From: Kiritimatiellia bacterium | Lineage (GTDB): Bacteria; Verrucomicrobiota; Kiritimatiellia; CAIVKH01 | DNA length: 64,000 bases | NCBI GenBank assembly: GCA_027493775.1 | Contig: JAOSKE010000001.1 | Coordinates: 1,008,244 to 1,072,243 of the forward strand | Direction: 5' to 3' | In this document: positions 63,048 through 64,000 of the stretch, piece after piece | How the letters are laid out: each line of letters starts with the position of its first letter | How positions within the stretch are numbered: position 1 is the stretch's first letter | Program-made: the position numbers and the translations under genes | The notes under the pieces: generated by a model | Database searches by the model: none | What the model was told of the DNA's origin: nothing | Seen by the model: the letters and a program-made list of their open reading frames with translations, nothing else

Positions 63048-63716
63048 ATGATTCCACACAATGAACAATTACCCGCCGCAGCCACGCTCGCGCGATTGCG
63101 TCGCGAGTACACACTGCGTGGACTCTCCGAAGCAGACGCGCCCGATGAGCCGTGGGCATTGTTCTCAAAGTGGATGTTCGAGGCCATTGATTCGCGCATG
63201 GCCGAGCCGAACGCACTCATCGTCGCCACGGCAGATGCCAACGGGCATCCCGGCGTCCGCACGGTGTTGCTAAAAAACTTCGACGAACGCGGACTGGTAT
63301 TTTTTACCAATTATCACAGCCGCAAGGGCCGCGAACTCGAATCGAACCCACGCGCCTCTGCGCTGCTATTTTGGAAAGAATTGGAGCGCCAGATTCGCGT
63401 GGACGGGCCCGTGACAAAAGTAACGGACGAAGAATCCGACTTATATTTCCAATCGCGTCCATTCGACTCGCGCATTGGCGCCCTCGCCTCGCCCCAAAGC
63501 GAACCGATCAAAAATCGCGAACAGATTGAAACCGCCTTCACGGAACTACACACCAAATACGAAGGCGCCACCGTACCCCGCCCCTCCCACTGGGGCGGCT
63601 ACCGCATCGTCGCAGAGACCATGGAATTCTGGCAAGGCCGCCTCAACCGACTCCACGATCGTTTCCGCTACACTCGCCAAGGTGCCATCTGGCACCGCGA
63701 CCGCCTCGCCCCATAA
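63048..63716 (+). CDS. pdxH: Pyridoxamine/pyridoxine 5'-phosphate oxidase
   Basis: A 222-residue FMN enzyme making pyridoxal phosphate. Family blocks: RTVLLKNFDERGLVFFTNY, RASALLFWKELERQIRVDG and the C-terminal PRPSHWGGYRI, ending WHRDRLAP. It starts 24 bases after sodA. Confidence 0.95.
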   Translation: MIPHNEQLPAAATLARLRREYTLRGLSEADAPDEPWALFSKWMFEAIDSRMAEPNALIVATADANGHPGVRTVLLKNFDERGLVFFTNYHSRKGRELESNPRASALLFWKELERQIRVDGPVTKVTDEESDLYFQSRPFDSRIGALASPQSEPIKNREQIETAFTELHTKYEGATVPRPSHWGGYRIVAETMEFWQGRLNRLHDRFRYTRQGAIWHRDRLAP

Positions 63717-63722
63717 ATAAGC

Positions 63723-63758
63723 TGAGCGCGGCGGGACGAATCAACTTCCCCGCGCTCA
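63723..63758 (+). terminator. Hairpin after pdxH
   Basis: TGAGCGCGG / CCGCGCTCA, a 9-bp perfect stem with an 18-base loop, 7 bases after the pdxH stop. Without a U-tract it may be an inefficient terminator or stabilising 3' hairpin. A second dyad, ATTGCCAATT (63804-63813) with AATTGGCAAT (63831-63840), follows. No gene is seen from here to 64000. Confidence 0.4.
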
Positions 63759-64000
63759 ACGCCCACAGCACGAGGAATGTATAAAATTCCAGCAAAAGGC
63801 AACATTGCCAATTACCCCCCTTTTGCCAGCAATTGGCAATATAGCCATTTCCCGATTCGCACCGCATCGGGCAGATACAATCAGCGCACAGAAAAATCTT
63901 TACAACGTCCCAATTCTCCAAAATAATGCACCAATAAATGGGGACACTCGCCTGATCAAGCTAAGGAGCACGCAAACGCTCCCTGCTCAATCGGATGTGC

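Overview
The window looks like a piece of chromosome from a Gram-negative-type, moderately GC-rich bacterium. It carries a rod-shape operon (mreBCD, PBP2, RodA), a TolC outer-membrane factor, an LpoB-type lipoprotein, the heptose gene gmhA and the complete plsX-fabHDG-acpP-fabF block. The Asp23/AmaP pair beside accBC, the YD-repeat (Rhs) proteins, and the paired NfeD/flotillin genes would fit the PVC group (Verrucomicrobiota/Kiritimatiellota-like). That placement is a guess from gene content, not a phylogenetic result. I saw no rRNA, tRNA or CRISPR array.

Layout. 0-9.3 kb: flavin reductase, MarR regulator, TolC, PepSY protein, then divergent folB/SDR and an NfeD-NfeD-bactofilin-like-flotillin membrane cluster. 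9.3-23.4 kb: accessory region. It holds a complete IS1182-like element with 19-bp inverted repeats and a 7-bp target duplication, three Rhs modules on the minus strand (PLA2-like, DUF6973-like and a possible papain-like C-terminus), each followed by a signal-peptide or lipoprotein gene that may be its immunity gene, and an integrase/primase-helicase/repressor mobile element. About 1 kb of hairpin-rich, repeated, apparently non-coding DNA lies beside that element. 23.5-43.1 kb: a long, almost unbroken minus-strand housekeeping run: lplA, acs, rsfS, nadD, rng, rodA, mrdA, mreDCB, a DHH phosphoesterase, the fatty-acid operon, rpmF, yceD, coaD, rsmD. 43.2-47.3 kb: plus-strand lipoproteins (LpoB-like, COG3014-like) and ligA. 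47.3-59.3 kb: a decayed nucleotidyltransferase pair, a PilZ protein, ilvD, an SH3-like lipoprotein, then a minus-strand run of cysS, tmk, holB, accB, accC, asp23, amaP, gmhA and a PfkB kinase. 59.4-64 kb: a copper-type P-ATPase, a probably exported superoxide dismutase and pdxH.

Data quality. About 25 reading-frame breaks occur, mostly in single-copy essential genes (ligA, accC, cysS, fabD, coaD, holB, rodA, acs), and many sit in homopolymers of 5-7 bases or more. They are best read as sequencing or assembly indels. I therefore annotate such genes as one intact locus and say where the frame changes.

Most interesting: the Rhs toxin/immunity array, the mobile element with its structured repeat block, and a paired palindrome (TTCCAA-N3-TTGGAA, two copies exactly 32 bp apart) found in front of acs and again between cysS and the P-ATPase gene.
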